From positions 124,001 through 188,000 of the forward strand of contig JANPBT010000062.1 of the NCBI GenBank assembly GCA_031430575.1: 64,000 bases of DNA. The letters are read 5' to 3'. Source of the DNA: JANMDS01 sp031430575. GTDB lineage: Bacteria; Pseudomonadota; Gammaproteobacteria; Burkholderiales; Casimicrobiaceae. The translations under genes and the position numbers were made by a program. Shown here piece after piece: positions 18,849-28,509 of this stretch (position 1 is its first letter; each line of letters starts with the position of its first letter). Under the pieces are notes generated by a model. The model saw only the letters and a list, made by a program, of their open reading frames with translations. It did no database searches and was not told the origin of the DNA.

Positions 18849-19283
18849 CTAATCCTTGGGCTGAAAATACTTAATTAAATCGCGCCGATCCCGTTTCGTT
18901 GGGCGGTGATTGAAAGTCGCGCCTGCTGAAAATGCTGCTTTTCGCTTGGCCACTTCAAGCGCCCGGGCTTCGATACTTTCTGGCGATTCGCGGTAGAGCA
19001 GAGCCGCAGCGGTCGCGTTTCCACGTTGATCTGAAATCGCAGTGATTAAAATTTCCCATAAAAATCCGTCTTGACTAACGCTGTAGTGTTCGCCAACGCG
19101 CACTGCATGGGAGAGTTTTACCCGCTCACTCTTTAAGCGGATGCGTCCGCCCTCAATCGCATCTGCAGCAAGACCGCGGGTTTTAAAAAAACGCGCGGCC
19201 CATAGCCATTTATCGAGCCGGACTTTACCGCCGTCGTCGTCGATCGCGGCAGCGTTAGTGTTTGGACGGGCTGCCTTGGACAT
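18849..19283 (-). CDS. hslR: Heat-shock protein 15 (S4-domain ribosome rescue factor)
   Basis: Binds stalled 50S subunits carrying nascent-chain tRNA. 144 residues from MSKAARPN. The S4 domain KVRLDKWLWAARFFKTRGLA leads the protein and a basic tail (RPTKRDRRDLIKYF) closes it. This start puts the ATG 29 bases inside the 3' end of hslO, implying translational coupling; the longer in-frame extension has no homology. Last gene of the BPH-hslO-hslR operon. Confidence 0.88.
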   Translation of the reverse strand: MSKAARPNTNAAAIDDDGGKVRLDKWLWAARFFKTRGLAADAIEGGRIRLKSERVKLSHAVRVGEHYSVSQDGFLWEILITAISDQRGNATAAALLYRESPESIEARALEVAKRKAAFSAGATFNHRPTKRDRRDLIKYFQPKD

Positions 19284-20136
19284 CGAGAGTTTCTGCAAAA
19301 AGTTGCATGAGTCGGTTACGTTCAAAGGAGTAGGCACGATTGCAAAATTGGCAATCAGCATCGACCTGTCCGTATTCATCCAAAATCGATTCCACTTCCG
19401 TTCGCCCCATTAAGCGCAATGCCCCGAGCACGCGCTCCTCTGTGCAGGGGCAAAAAAAGCGAACGGATTGCTCCGGAAGCACTCGCACCACTTCTTCGTG
19501 ATAAAGCCGCGCGAGCAGTGTTGGTGCATCAAGCGAGAGTAGCTCCGCGTCTGAGAGCGTGCGCGTCAGCGCCACGATGCGCTCGAAGCCTTCCGCGCTT
19601 GCGGTATCGTCGCCAGGCAACTTTTGCACGAAAATACCTGCGGCGCAGTTTTGATCTGCGCAGAGGATCACGCAGGTCTGCACCTGCTGCGATTGCGTCA
19701 TGTAATCTTCAATGGTCGCGGCGATTCCAGCGGAATTTAGCGCAACGATGCCTTGATACATCTGCCCGGTCTCTGTCATCCCATTTGGGTCGAGCGTAAT
19801 CACAACGCGCCCTTGCGGCATCATTTGCTCCGGCGTCGCATCAGGCGCGATCTGACCGTTGATCGTCGCAACCGCACGCACGTCAAGCGTATGCGAGCTC
19901 TCGGCGCATAAAAGCGCCAATGCGCCGTTACTCTGCAGCTGAATGATGAGCGCGCCTTGCCACTTTAGGCTGCTCGCCAAAAGCGCAGTCGCTGCGGTGA
20001 GCTCCCCGATGGCACTCGCAACGGGCAGCGGGTAATCGTGATCCTTTATCGCGCTCAAATAAGCTTGATTTAGGCGGACGATACCGCCGCGCACGGGCGC
20101 GCTATCCAATACAAATCGCGTCAGGAGATCTTGCAT
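19255..20136 (-). CDS. hslO: Redox-regulated chaperone Hsp33
   Basis: Holdase activated by oxidative unfolding. 293 residues starting MQDLLTRFVLDSAPVRG. The four zinc cysteines are in CPCTEERVLGAL (CxC) and DADCQFCNRAYSF (CxxC) near the C-terminus, with the canonical spacing. An exact repeat copy reads NCAAGIFVQ in the N-terminal domain. Starts 5 bases after the stop of the proteasome-homologue gene and overlaps hslR by 29 bases. Confidence 0.94.
   Translation of the reverse strand: MQDLLTRFVLDSAPVRGGIVRLNQAYLSAIKDHDYPLPVASAIGELTAATALLASSLKWQGALIIQLQSNGALALLCAESSHTLDVRAVATINGQIAPDATPEQMMPQGRVVITLDPNGMTETGQMYQGIVALNSAGIAATIEDYMTQSQQVQTCVILCADQNCAAGIFVQKLPGDDTASAEGFERIVALTRTLSDAELLSLDAPTLLARLYHEEVVRVLPEQSVRFFCPCTEERVLGALRLMGRTEVESILDEYGQVDADCQFCNRAYSFERNRLMQLFAETLDVQGSPSKH
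19635..19648 (+). repeat. Dispersed 14-mer repeat, copy 12 (forward, in hslO)
   Basis: Exact copy, read NCAAGIF on the minus strand. Confidence 0.95.
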
Positions 20137-20141
20137 TCGAA

Positions 20142-20714
20142 TTATTTCTTTTCGAGCTGCACTTCGTAACACGTCATCGGCAATGCTGAATTTTTATCAA
20201 AATGCGCGCCAGTTTCGATTGCAGACTTGGCAATATCTTTTGCAGAATCGAGCCGATCATAATTGGTAAACATGCTGCCGAGCGCAAATTCCCGGCCAGA
20301 GCCCGCAGCCCAAAATTTACTAAATTCAAACACTTCACGCATCGAATACACACCAAAAATCCCGTAGGGATTTGCGATGAGCGCTGTAATTTGTGTTGAT
20401 TCGTAAGGGTCTTCCTCGTCCTCTTTTGGGTTGAGGTAATGACTTTCTTTCAAGATTGGGTGCAATTTACGAAAAGTCTCAAAGACCGCTTCTTTGCTCG
20501 AAAAATCTAAACCCTCTTGCTTCGAGAGCAAGTTTTCGAAAACGAGCTGATGCGCCGCGCTCCCACAAAGCCCAATATACGTCGCGCCATAGCGCACCAC
20601 TTTGTCCGGCGATTTATCATAAGCCGCCACTAAGCGCGTATCGCCAAAAGTGGTCAGAGAGTCTGCTGCGATTACAGCCGTAGTGCCTTTGCGTACCACA
20701 ACGAGAGTCGTCAT
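20142..20714 (-). CDS. Proteasome-type Ntn hydrolase (betaproteobacterial proteasome homologue, BPH-like)
   Basis: 190 residues starting MTTLVVVRKGTTAVIAADSL. Removing Met exposes a Thr; with it as residue 1, Asp17 lies in AADSL and Lys33 in YDKSPDK, exactly the proteasome/HslV catalytic set. GLCGSAAHQ and AAGSGREFALGS match the active-site glycine loops of the fold. HslV is ruled out by the longer middle segment and the absence of hslU alongside. Family knowledge: BPH forms double-ring particles; no ATPase partner has been established. First gene of an operon with hslO (5-base gap) and hslR. An exact repeat copy lies 88 bases upstream. Confidence 0.82.
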   Translation of the reverse strand: MTTLVVVRKGTTAVIAADSLTTFGDTRLVAAYDKSPDKVVRYGATYIGLCGSAAHQLVFENLLSKQEGLDFSSKEAVFETFRKLHPILKESHYLNPKEDEEDPYESTQITALIANPYGIFGVYSMREVFEFSKFWAAGSGREFALGSMFTNYDRLDSAKDIAKSAIETGAHFDKNSALPMTCYEVQLEKK

Positions 20715-21041
20715 TCGTTATTATCTTTTTTGCTTAATAGCGCATTATAAATTGCTGGCCACGAAAGCGGTTTTAGGTGTGCATTGCCTAGAGCGAGCTA
20801 ATACCTGCGGCGCAGATTGAGGTGTTTTTGGGCAGGAAACGCTTTAAAGAGTCGTTTTGTGCGGCGGCTTACGATATCGATTTGGCTCGATGTCAGTGCG
20901 CGTGAATCGAAATATTGAAAAACGTTCGATTCTCCGCTACATGCGCTAGCGCATTGGCGGTATTCGCGAGCAAAAGTCCCGACGCAGCGGCGACGAATTT
21001 CGCTTATTTTTTAGTTTCTGGCGACGGTGGTGAAGCGCAGA
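20715..21041. other. 327-base gap between glnD and the proteasome-homologue gene
   Basis: Both flanking genes read leftward. The only structure I see is one exact repeat copy at 20802-20815; no convincing gene or hairpin. It should contain the promoter of the BPH-hslO-hslR operon. Confidence 0.5.
20802..20815 (+). repeat. Dispersed 14-mer repeat, copy 13 (forward)
   Basis: Exact copy in the 5' region of the proteasome-homologue operon. Confidence 0.95.
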
Positions 21042-23651
21042 TCAGCTTAACGCCACGACTAAATCGGTCTCAAACCGGACCCGCTCTTTCTCAGTATCGA
21101 TTGCCGCGCCGCGCACGATGAATACATCTTCTGCGCGTAAGCCGAGCGTGTTGACCCGTGCGCTAACGATTTCGACGTTATGTTGCGCGAGCGTGTCGGC
21201 GATGCGGTAGAGTAAGCCTGGGCGGTCTGCGGCGACGATTTCTAAGATTAAGTTTTGGCCACGTTCGTCAGGCGCGATGTGGACTTGTGGAGCGAGGGTG
21301 ACGTGCTTCAAAATCCGGTTCATTCGCCCGCTAAACGGCGAGGCAGCATTGCCTTGCGTCGCCAGCGCTTGGGTGAGCGTATGCTCGATTTGCTGGCGCA
21401 CGTTGCGAAAGGCGCTCGCGGCGTGCTCGGGGTGGGTTACCGTAAAGGTGTCGAGCCCGTAACCGTCTTTCGTGGTGTGAATCTTTGCATCTAAGATTGA
21501 AAAACCGAGCTCACCCAAGACGCCGCAAACGCGCACAAACAAGCGCGGCTGATCGGCAACATAAACCAAAATTTGCAAGGCTTCATTACCGCCAGAAAGC
21601 CGAGTGCGTACGATCGGCTCAGTGCGCTTACCTTGGCCTTTAGCATCGGGCTCGCCATCAATTCTGAAATACAGATTGCGCGCGTGCCAAGCGATTTCGT
21701 CGGCAGTGTGTCGCTGCAAATAAACACTATCGAGCGTCTGCCAAAACGGCTCGGCTTTTCTTGGATCAATCGCGTAAAGCGCGAGCTGGGAGCGCGCTTG
21801 CTCCATACGCTCACCGAGAAGATCGTAGCCGCTGCTTGCGCCCTCGACGGTGAGCTGGCGGCGCGTCGCGCGAAACAAATCTTCGAGCAACTTTGCTTTC
21901 CAGGCATTCCAGACTTTTGGGCTGGTGCCGCGGACATCGGCGACGGTGAGCAAGTAAAGCGCGGTGAGATGCATTTCATCGCCGACCAACGCGGCAAATT
22001 TCTCAACGACTTCCGGGTCGGTGATGTCTTGTTTTTGGGCTGTGGAGGACATCACCAAATGATGCACGACTAACCACGCAACCAGATCGGCATCAGTGGC
22101 CGATAAGCCTTGCGAAAGGCAAAAGGCGCGGGCATCGTGTTGGCCGAGTGCTGAATGATCGCCACCGCGCCCCTTAGCGATGTCGTGGAAAAGACACGCC
22201 AAATAGAGCAGTTCTTTTTTCTCAAACGCAGTGATGAGCTCGCTACAGAGCGGATATTCGTGCGCATGCTGAGGCTCTACGAACCGGCGCATATTGCGCA
22301 GCACCATCAAGATGTGCTCGTCCACCGTATAGACATGGAATAAATCGTGCTGCATCTGCCCGACTATTTTTCCCCATGCGGGGATATATTTACCGAGCAC
22401 GCCATAAAGATTCATCGCACGCAGCGCGTGGTAAGTACCGCGCTGGGCGCGCAGGATCGAAATGAATAAAGTGCTCGCATCTGTGCGCTTATGAAATGAG
22501 GCATCAATCAAATCGCGCGACGATGAGAGTAAGCCACGCACGCGCGGGCTAAAGGCCTTGACCTCCGCGCGGCTCACCAGCAACACGAACGCGCGCAATA
22601 TTTCCAGCGAATTGCGCGCGAAAACATGCTCATCGCGCACATCTAACCGATCACCAATGAGTTGAAAATTTTCATCTAATACCTGCGGCGCAATTTGAGT
22701 CGGATTAACCCGATCTTCAATGATTGCGAGCAACACGTGATTGGCTTGCTGCACGACTTTGGCTGCCCGGTAGTAGCGCCCCATCAATTGCTCGCTTGCG
22801 CGCTTTTCAGCGCTCTCTTTGAGGCCGAGGGTCGCCGCCAGCGTCGATTGCAAATCAAATACCAAGCGATCTTCGCGCCGCTTCGCGAGCAAATGAAGGC
22901 GAATGCGTAAGTCTTGCTCGACGCGCTCAGCGCGGGCGATGTGCAGTGCATCGGCCTCCGGCATCAACCCGACTGCGGCCATACCAGACCATGATGTTGG
23001 CAGCCCGCAAGCGCGCGCGAGCCAACGGATCATGTGCAAATCGCGCAACCCACCGGGGCTTTCTTTCAAATTGGGCTCTAGGTTGTATGCCGTATCTTGG
23101 TAGCGGTTGTAGCGCTGCTCTTGCTCAAATTGCTTCGCGCGCACAAAAGTGACGGCATCGAGCGCAGCGTCAAACGTATTCGAAAAATGGGTAAATAAAT
23201 CGGTATCGCCGCAGATCACGCGTGATTCCAAAAGCGTGGTGGCAATGGTCACATCCCCGCGCATTTCAGTGATGCATTCGGCGACCGTGCGCACGCTATG
23301 GCCAAGCTCTAAACCGACATCCCAAAGCGCGGTAACGAAGTGCTCAATGGCCGCGTTTGAGGCCAAATCTGCGCCGCAGGTATCAGATAAAAGTATCAAA
23401 ACATCGACATCGGAATGCGGGAAAAGCTCGCTCCGACCATAGCCGCCGACGGCGACGAGCGCCGCGCCTGCGGGCATATTGAAATGCGCCCAGAGCGAGG
23501 TTAAAACTTGATCGACGGCTTTGGTGAGTGCGGCAAATAATCGGGTGGGGCTTGATTGCGACTCGTAGCGCGCGTACGCGTCGGCACGCGCGGCCTGATG
23601 GGCGGTGCGCAAGGCCGCTAACGTTGCATTTGCGTCCTTGGCGCTTGCCAT
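21042..23651 (-). CDS. glnD: Bifunctional [protein-PII] uridylyltransferase / uridylyl-removing enzyme
   Basis: Nitrogen-status sensor of 869 residues. Domains in order: nucleotidyltransferase (GGYGRSELFPHSDVDVLIL, about residues 68-86), the GlnD linker, an HD uridylyl-removing domain (CLFHDIAKGRGGDHS), and two C-terminal ACT domains that bind glutamine. An exact repeat copy reads DTCGADLA shortly after the catalytic aspartates, and a one-mismatch copy reads IAPQVLD. It starts 3 bases after the stop of map, so map-glnD is one transcription unit. Confidence 0.95.
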   Translation of the reverse strand: MASAKDANATLAALRTAHQAARADAYARYESQSSPTRLFAALTKAVDQVLTSLWAHFNMPAGAALVAVGGYGRSELFPHSDVDVLILLSDTCGADLASNAAIEHFVTALWDVGLELGHSVRTVAECITEMRGDVTIATTLLESRVICGDTDLFTHFSNTFDAALDAVTFVRAKQFEQEQRYNRYQDTAYNLEPNLKESPGGLRDLHMIRWLARACGLPTSWSGMAAVGLMPEADALHIARAERVEQDLRIRLHLLAKRREDRLVFDLQSTLAATLGLKESAEKRASEQLMGRYYRAAKVVQQANHVLLAIIEDRVNPTQIAPQVLDENFQLIGDRLDVRDEHVFARNSLEILRAFVLLVSRAEVKAFSPRVRGLLSSSRDLIDASFHKRTDASTLFISILRAQRGTYHALRAMNLYGVLGKYIPAWGKIVGQMQHDLFHVYTVDEHILMVLRNMRRFVEPQHAHEYPLCSELITAFEKKELLYLACLFHDIAKGRGGDHSALGQHDARAFCLSQGLSATDADLVAWLVVHHLVMSSTAQKQDITDPEVVEKFAALVGDEMHLTALYLLTVADVRGTSPKVWNAWKAKLLEDLFRATRRQLTVEGASSGYDLLGERMEQARSQLALYAIDPRKAEPFWQTLDSVYLQRHTADEIAWHARNLYFRIDGEPDAKGQGKRTEPIVRTRLSGGNEALQILVYVADQPRLFVRVCGVLGELGFSILDAKIHTTKDGYGLDTFTVTHPEHAASAFRNVRQQIEHTLTQALATQGNAASPFSGRMNRILKHVTLAPQVHIAPDERGQNLILEIVAADRPGLLYRIADTLAQHNVEIVSARVNTLGLRAEDVFIVRGAAIDTEKERVRFETDLVVALS
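22680..22693 (+). repeat. Dispersed repeat, near copy (1 mismatch, in glnD)
   Basis: TACCTGCGGCGCAA, read QIAPQVLDE on the minus strand. Confidence 0.85.
23369..23382 (-). repeat. Dispersed 14-mer repeat, copy 14 (reverse, in glnD)
   Basis: Exact copy, read SDTCGADL in glnD. Confidence 0.95.
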
Positions 23652-23654
23652 TGG

Positions 23655-24449
23655 CTAGAGTTCGGGCGGTGGCGGGCTGCCCGCCGAAAGGGTGGTCACT
23701 TCGTAACCCCTTTCTGTAACCAAAATCGTATGCTCCCACTGCGCAGAAAGGCTATGATCGGCCGTGACGGCGGTCCAGCCGTCGGCGAGCGTGCGGATTC
23801 CGGCTTTACCGGCGTTAATCATCGGCTCAATGGTGAACATCATGCCCGGTAAAAGCACCATGCCATCACTTTTTTTGCCGTAATGCAGCACTTGCGGCTC
23901 TTCGTGATATTTCTTGCCAATGCCGTGCCCGCAAAATTCTCGTACCACTGAAAACCCCATCGGCTCAACGTAACTTTGAATCGCGTGGCCAATATCGCCC
24001 AAGGTCGCGCCCGGTTTGACCACGCGGATGCCACGCCACATGGCGACGTAAGTGGCATCGGCTAAGCGTTTGCCCGCAATCGACGGTTTGCCGACGTGAA
24101 ACATGCGGCTGGTATCGCCAAAGTAGCCATCGACAATCATCGCGACATCAATATTGAGGCAATCACCGTCTTTTAGTTTCTTATCGCTCGGAATGCCATG
24201 GCACACCACATGATTGGGCGAGGTGCAAATTGATTTTGGGAACGGAATATGCCCCGGCGGCTGGTAATTCACATTGGCCGCAATGCCTTTTTGGGTGTTA
24301 ATCATAAAGTCGTAGCAGAGGGCATCCAGCTCATCGGTGGTCACCCCCGGCTTTACATGCGGCGTTATGAAATCCAAGATCTCCGCAGTTTTGCGCCCGG
24401 CGGTGCGCATGCCCGCGATATCCGCTGCCGATTTAATGTTGACCGACAT
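23655..24449 (-). CDS. map: Type I methionine aminopeptidase
   Basis: Removes initiator methionine. 264 residues. Metal-site motifs: NIDVAMIVDGYFGDTSRMF (two Asp ligands), GHGIGKKYHEEPQV (His), MMFTIEPM (Glu) and the final glutamate in QWEHTILVTERGYEV. Lies 3 bases after dapD's stop on its upstream side and 3 bases before glnD. The gene carries no repeat copy. Confidence 0.96.
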   Translation of the reverse strand: MSVNIKSAADIAGMRTAGRKTAEILDFITPHVKPGVTTDELDALCYDFMINTQKGIAANVNYQPPGHIPFPKSICTSPNHVVCHGIPSDKKLKDGDCLNIDVAMIVDGYFGDTSRMFHVGKPSIAGKRLADATYVAMWRGIRVVKPGATLGDIGHAIQSYVEPMGFSVVREFCGHGIGKKYHEEPQVLHYGKKSDGMVLLPGMMFTIEPMINAGKAGIRTLADGWTAVTADHSLSAQWEHTILVTERGYEVTTLSAGSPPPPEL

Positions 24450-24452
24450 GGA

Positions 24453-25277
24453 TTAATCGCCCCGCAGAAGTTCGTTGATACTGGTTTTAGATCGCGTTTT
24501 TGCATCGACTTGCTTTACGATCACCGCGCAATACAAACTGTAATCTTGCGATCCGGCTTTTTGCGGCAGGCTACCGGCCACGACGACCGAGCCCGAAGGA
24601 ACGCGACCGTAGGTGATCTCACCGGTTGCGCGGTTGAAAATCTTAGTGCTTTGGCCTAAGAAAACGCCCATGCCAAGCACTGAATTTTCTTCAACGATCA
24701 CGCCTTCGACCACTTCTGAGCGCGCGCCGATAAAGCAGTTATCTTCAATGATGGTCGGATTTGCTTGCAAGGGCTCCAACACGCCACCGATGCCGACACC
24801 GCCAGACAAATGCACGTTCTTCCCGATTTGGGCGCAAGAGCCGACGGTGGCCCACGTATCGACCATCGTGCCCTCATCAACGTAGGCGCCGATATTGACG
24901 AATGACGGCATCAACACGCAATTTTTGCCAATGAAACTTCCGCGCCGCGCAACCGCAGGTGGGACCACGCGCACGCCGGTTGCCGCTAAGGCTTCTGGCG
25001 ATAAGTGTGCGAATTTTGTTTCGACCTTGTCGTAAAAGCCCAGCGCGCCGGCTTCAATCGCTTTATTTTCCGAAAGCCGAAACGACAGCAACACCGCCTT
25101 TTTAAGCCACTGATGGACGACCCATTCGCCGTTGATTTTCTCGGCGACGCGCGCGCGACCCTTATTGAGATCAGAAATCACCGCTTCAACTGCGGCTTTA
25201 AGCTCCGCAGGATGACGCGATGGAGAAAACTCGGCGCGACGCTCCCAAGCGTCGTTAATCAGGGTTTGGTGGCTCAT
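24453..25277 (-). CDS. dapD: 2,3,4,5-tetrahydropyridine-2,6-dicarboxylate N-succinyltransferase
   Basis: Lysine/diaminopimelate pathway enzyme of 274 residues, using succinyl-CoA. Start taken at [11 protein letters not shown]; a longer in-frame leader upstream has no homology. The left-handed beta-helix repeats are visible ([40 protein letters not shown]). Followed after 3 bases by map. Its usual neighbour dapC lies about 4 kb upstream (29230-30441), separated by an insertion with integrase and transposase remnants. Confidence 0.95.
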   Translation of the reverse strand: MSHQTLINDAWERRAEFSPSRHPAELKAAVEAVISDLNKGRARVAEKINGEWVVHQWLKKAVLLSFRLSENKAIEAGALGFYDKVETKFAHLSPEALAATGVRVVPPAVARRGSFIGKNCVLMPSFVNIGAYVDEGTMVDTWATVGSCAQIGKNVHLSGGVGIGGVLEPLQANPTIIEDNCFIGARSEVVEGVIVEENSVLGMGVFLGQSTKIFNRATGEITYGRVPSGSVVVAGSLPQKAGSQDYSLYCAVIVKQVDAKTRSKTSINELLRGD

Positions 25278-25309
25278 TGCAGGCGTGTTCGGGCAGTTTT
25301 TTGGTGAAA

Positions 25310-25323
25310 CTGCGCCGCAGGTA
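25310..25323 (-). repeat. Dispersed 14-mer repeat, copy 15 (reverse)
   Basis: Exact copy 33 bases upstream of the dapD start. It is the last copy before the insertion region. Confidence 0.95.
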
Positions 25324-25360
25324 TTAGATAGAAACCAGATTTTACGGGGTACGCGCAATT

Positions 25361-25900
25361 GTGGCGTTTGATCGTTGTAAATCGCTGACCGTGACGCGCG
25401 TTAATTCCAAGCCTAGGCGGGAAGACTTGCACAACCACTGCGACACCGCCACGCTCGAAGGCTTGCGCCTGCTCGCGATGTTCGAAGTGTTCTACTCTAC
25501 GGGCATTCGCCGCTTCGAATTAGCCGGGCTCAAATGCTTCGATGTCGATACCGTGCGCGGCTGCCTCATGGTGCGTCTGGGTAAGGGCGCACGGGATCGC
25601 TTAGTGCCGCTGGGGGAACGCGCCTGCGGCTGGGTGCGCGAGTATTTGGACGAAGTGCGCGAACAACTGGCGACACCACTGGACGATGGCACGTAATTTC
25701 TCGACGACGATGGCCGTGCCTACGAACCGGGCAGACTGGGCGATCAGGTCAAGCGCGCAATGGACAAGGCCGGTATTGTTGAACACGGCGCGTGCCATCT
25801 GTTTTGCGTAGCCTCTGCCACCCACATGCTGGAGAACGGAGCCGACACTCGGTTCATCCAATGCTAGCTCGGGCGCGCCAAGTTAGGCGCTACGCAGATT
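25361..25900 (+). pseudogene. Tyrosine recombinase (XerC/D-type integrase) remnant
   Basis: The central catalytic segment is clear (MFEVFYSTGIRRFELAGL with the first catalytic Arg; MVRLGKGARDRLVPLGERA). A TAA stop interrupts the frame at 25694. The same frame then resumes (GRLGDQVKRAMDKAGI) with a decayed second motif: HLFCVASATHMLENGAD where functional relatives read HLFRHT, so a catalytic His-x-x-Arg set is lost. It ends at FIQC-stop near 25866 and then runs into the IS4-type transposase remnant. The N-terminal SAM-like domain is missing. Clearly inactive. Confidence 0.8.
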
Positions 25901-26400
25901 GTGCGTCATCGATTGCAGCTTGCCGGGTCATCGCGATAGTGAACCGCTGTACCGGCTCATCACCTCACCGCTCGATGCGAAAGCCTACCCCGCCGGCCAG
26001 TTGGCTGCGCTTTACGCTGAGCGCTGGGGGATCGAGACCGCGTTTGCTGATTTGAAGACGACCCTAAGGGGGGGCGATATTGTGCTGCGCAGCAAAATCC
26101 CGAAGTTGGTGCGCCAAGAGTTCTGGGGGATGATGCTGGCGTATCAGGCCGTGCGCTTGCTTATGTGGGAGGTGGCGCAGACCCATCGGCTTGCGCCAAA
26201 GAAGTTAAGTTTCAAAGGTGTGCTCAATACGGTGCGAAGAAAATTACCCCGAAGCGGGGGCATTGCCCCCCGAACGAGCGCGCGGGCTGGTTTGCCCGGG
26301 TCATCACCGAGATGGCGCGGCAGGTTCATCGCCATAAACCGAACCGAACCAACCCGCGTCGGGTGAAGCGGCGAACGAAAGACTACTTACCGCGAACTGG
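25900..26400 (+). mobile_element. IS4-type transposase remnant (C-terminal part, frameshifted)
   Basis: The frame contains PGHRDSEPLYRLITS then LYAERWGIETAFADLKTTLR and VLRSKIPKLVRQEFWGMMLA, the C-terminal catalytic glutamate helix (YREK-type) region of IS4-family transposases. The matching tail (RHKPNRTNPRRVKRRTKDY) appears in another frame after about 26240, so at least one frameshift is present. The N-terminal half with the first two acidic residues is absent; the sequence is joined directly to the integrase remnant. I found no terminal inverted repeats. Confidence 0.75.
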
Positions 26401-26649
26401 GTTTGAGCCGCTTGATCGAATCTTCGATCCAACACCATTTATCATTACGTGGACAGCTTTGAGGACGTCCCCAACGCTGAAAATCTATTTTCACGCATTG
26501 AAAGAAAGATTATGGTTCAGGCTGTGCGTTTAAAAGATCATGGAGAAGTTCGATCTCATCGGTGTAATTTAGCTGTTACCATCCGGGCGGCACGTCTGAT
26601 TATGATTTGCTCACCGTACCCAATTACTTTCAACGAAAAGTGAACGCCA
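26401..26649. other. 249-base gap before the lipoprotein gene
   Basis: No gene, repeat or clear hairpin seen. It should hold the promoter of the YHYH lipoprotein and may contain the lost end of the IS remnant. Confidence 0.4.
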
Positions 26650-28509
26650 ATGATGAAAATCCGTCTTGCACTCTTGTTCACAGCCCTGTTCGCGTTTGGA
26701 TGCGGCGGTGGCGGTGATAGCGCTGGCGTGAGCCCAACACCGACACCCACCCAAATCGTTAATACCGCACCGGGCGCGCCTACAATTACGAGCGTGTCTC
26801 CTGGGAACGCGGGTGCGGTAGTTGCCTTTACCGCGCCTGCGACCGACGGCGGGGCAGCGATTTCCGCTTACTCTGTAACGTGCAGCGCGCTCTCGGGCGC
26901 ATTAAGCGCAACGGGCACGACGAGCCCGATCACCGTAACGGGCATGACAAACGGCACGAGCTACGGATGTGCAATGACTGCGACCAATAGCGTGGGCACC
27001 AGCGCAGTCTCACCAAGCGTAACGGTTACGCCGATTGCGCCAGTGGTGAACGTGACCCCACCCGCAACATCGGGAAGCTTCGTACTGACCAGCCCTGTTG
27101 GCACAAATGGCGGCGTCTTGCCCGCTGACTACACTTGCGATGGCATCGGTGCGACACCAGCCCTAGCGTGGTCGGGCGCGCCCGCAGGCACGACCGAATA
27201 CGCGGTGTTGATGACTACGCTGCCAGGCGATGGCACAACAAAATGGAATTGGGTGCTCTACGGCATTCCTGGCGGCACGCAATTGTTAGCGAAAGATTCG
27301 CAGGGGTTAGCCTCCATCGGCGTGGGCAGCGATGGGCCTAATATTGGCTATGCGCCGCCTTGCTCGCAAGGCACGGGCGCTAAGATTTACACGTTCACGA
27401 TCTACGCGTTATCGGGTTCGCCGACTATTTCGGTTGCGCCTAACAAAGTGACCGGACAAATCGTGACCGACGCGATTAAATCGCTTACGCTTGCCGCCGC
27501 CACATTGAATTTAAACGTCACCCGTACCAATGCCTCAGGCTCGGCGGCGGCGTGCGTGACGTTACGCAACTCTACGCAAGCCTCCACCTCGGGCGCAGCA
27601 TCGGTGAGTTGCGATAGCCAATACGCTTACATCGGCTCAAACGGACTTGCAACGCATACGATGATGAATGGCATCCTCGCTTCCAATTTACAGCTGCCGC
27701 TCGCGCAAAATTTCTTCGGCGGAAACGCTTGGAAAATCCCCCTCGCGCCTGCGATTGCGGCGACGACCACCACCGCAAACGATGGGCCAATTGGCGTAGC
27801 GATCAATGGCGTGCCGATTTTTAATCCTTGCAAGCAAGGCGGTTGCCAAAATGGCGACACAAAAGTATTAGGCGAGCTCGATATTTGCAACGGCCACGCG
27901 GGGCGCGCCGACGATTATCACTACCACGCCGCGCCGACCTGCATGATGGCCGGCCAGAGCAACCCACGCTTTTGGGACACCAACCCCGTTGGTTGGGCGC
28001 TCGATGGTTTTGCAATATTTGGCTATTTCAACGCCGACGGCACAACGGCCACCCGCGATGGCGTATGTGGCGGGAATACATTGCCAGTGAGTAATGCGCC
28101 GTCGGGCTACAGTTATCACCTCACGGATGCCTCGCCCTACGTACTCTCGTGCTTCAGGGGCACACCCAGCCCTGATCTCGCCAATCAAGGCAGTAAATAT
28201 TTCCCGCTGCGCAAGCCCCCGGTTACGCCCTTCCCAGTGAGCGGCATGACGTTAACAACTGATGCGAGCGATGGCTATCAGGTGCTGCAATTTAGCGCTG
28301 CAGGCAGCTTTGTCTCGACCGCAACGGGCACCGATCAATATTCAAATCCCGCCGGAACGTATCGCATTCGTTACAAGCCCGTATCTGGCGCAGCGCTCAC
28401 CACCTTGCTTGCGCAAACGCAAAACGCAGGCAAATCCGCCTGTTGGAATTTCCAGTTTCAATCCAGCGCGGGCGCAACGACGCAGCCCGCGATTTCGTAT
28501 TGTCGGTAA
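26650..28509 (+). CDS. Multidomain lipoprotein: FN3, PEBP-like and YHYH domains
   Basis: 619 residues. A lipoprotein signal ends at FGCGGGGD (lipid-anchored Cys about residue 18). Next a fibronectin type III module (TAPGAPTITSVSPGNAGAVV, about 35-130), then a PEBP/YbhB-like domain (FVLTSPVGTNGGVLPADYTC ... NWVLYGIP, about 143-270), then the YHYH domain (DGPIGVAINGVPIFNPC ... ADDYHYHAAPTC, about 350-480), and a C-terminal beta-rich part. Probably an outer-membrane surface or periplasmic protein; function unknown. Its stop overlaps the next ATG (TAATG). No repeat copy in 1.86 kb. Confidence 0.85.
   Translation: MMKIRLALLFTALFAFGCGGGGDSAGVSPTPTPTQIVNTAPGAPTITSVSPGNAGAVVAFTAPATDGGAAISAYSVTCSALSGALSATGTTSPITVTGMTNGTSYGCAMTATNSVGTSAVSPSVTVTPIAPVVNVTPPATSGSFVLTSPVGTNGGVLPADYTCDGIGATPALAWSGAPAGTTEYAVLMTTLPGDGTTKWNWVLYGIPGGTQLLAKDSQGLASIGVGSDGPNIGYAPPCSQGTGAKIYTFTIYALSGSPTISVAPNKVTGQIVTDAIKSLTLAAATLNLNVTRTNASGSAAACVTLRNSTQASTSGAASVSCDSQYAYIGSNGLATHTMMNGILASNLQLPLAQNFFGGNAWKIPLAPAIAATTTTANDGPIGVAINGVPIFNPCKQGGCQNGDTKVLGELDICNGHAGRADDYHYHAAPTCMMAGQSNPRFWDTNPVGWALDGFAIFGYFNADGTTATRDGVCGGNTLPVSNAPSGYSYHLTDASPYVLSCFRGTPSPDLANQGSKYFPLRKPPVTPFPVSGMTLTTDASDGYQVLQFSAAGSFVSTATGTDQYSNPAGTYRIRYKPVSGAALTTLLAQTQNAGKSACWNFQFQSSAGATTQPAISYCR

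Noticed and set aside
21280..21300. LAPQVHI in the C-terminal part of GlnD
   Set aside because: The codons (CTCGCTCCACAAGTC) do not match the repeat, so it was not counted as a copy.
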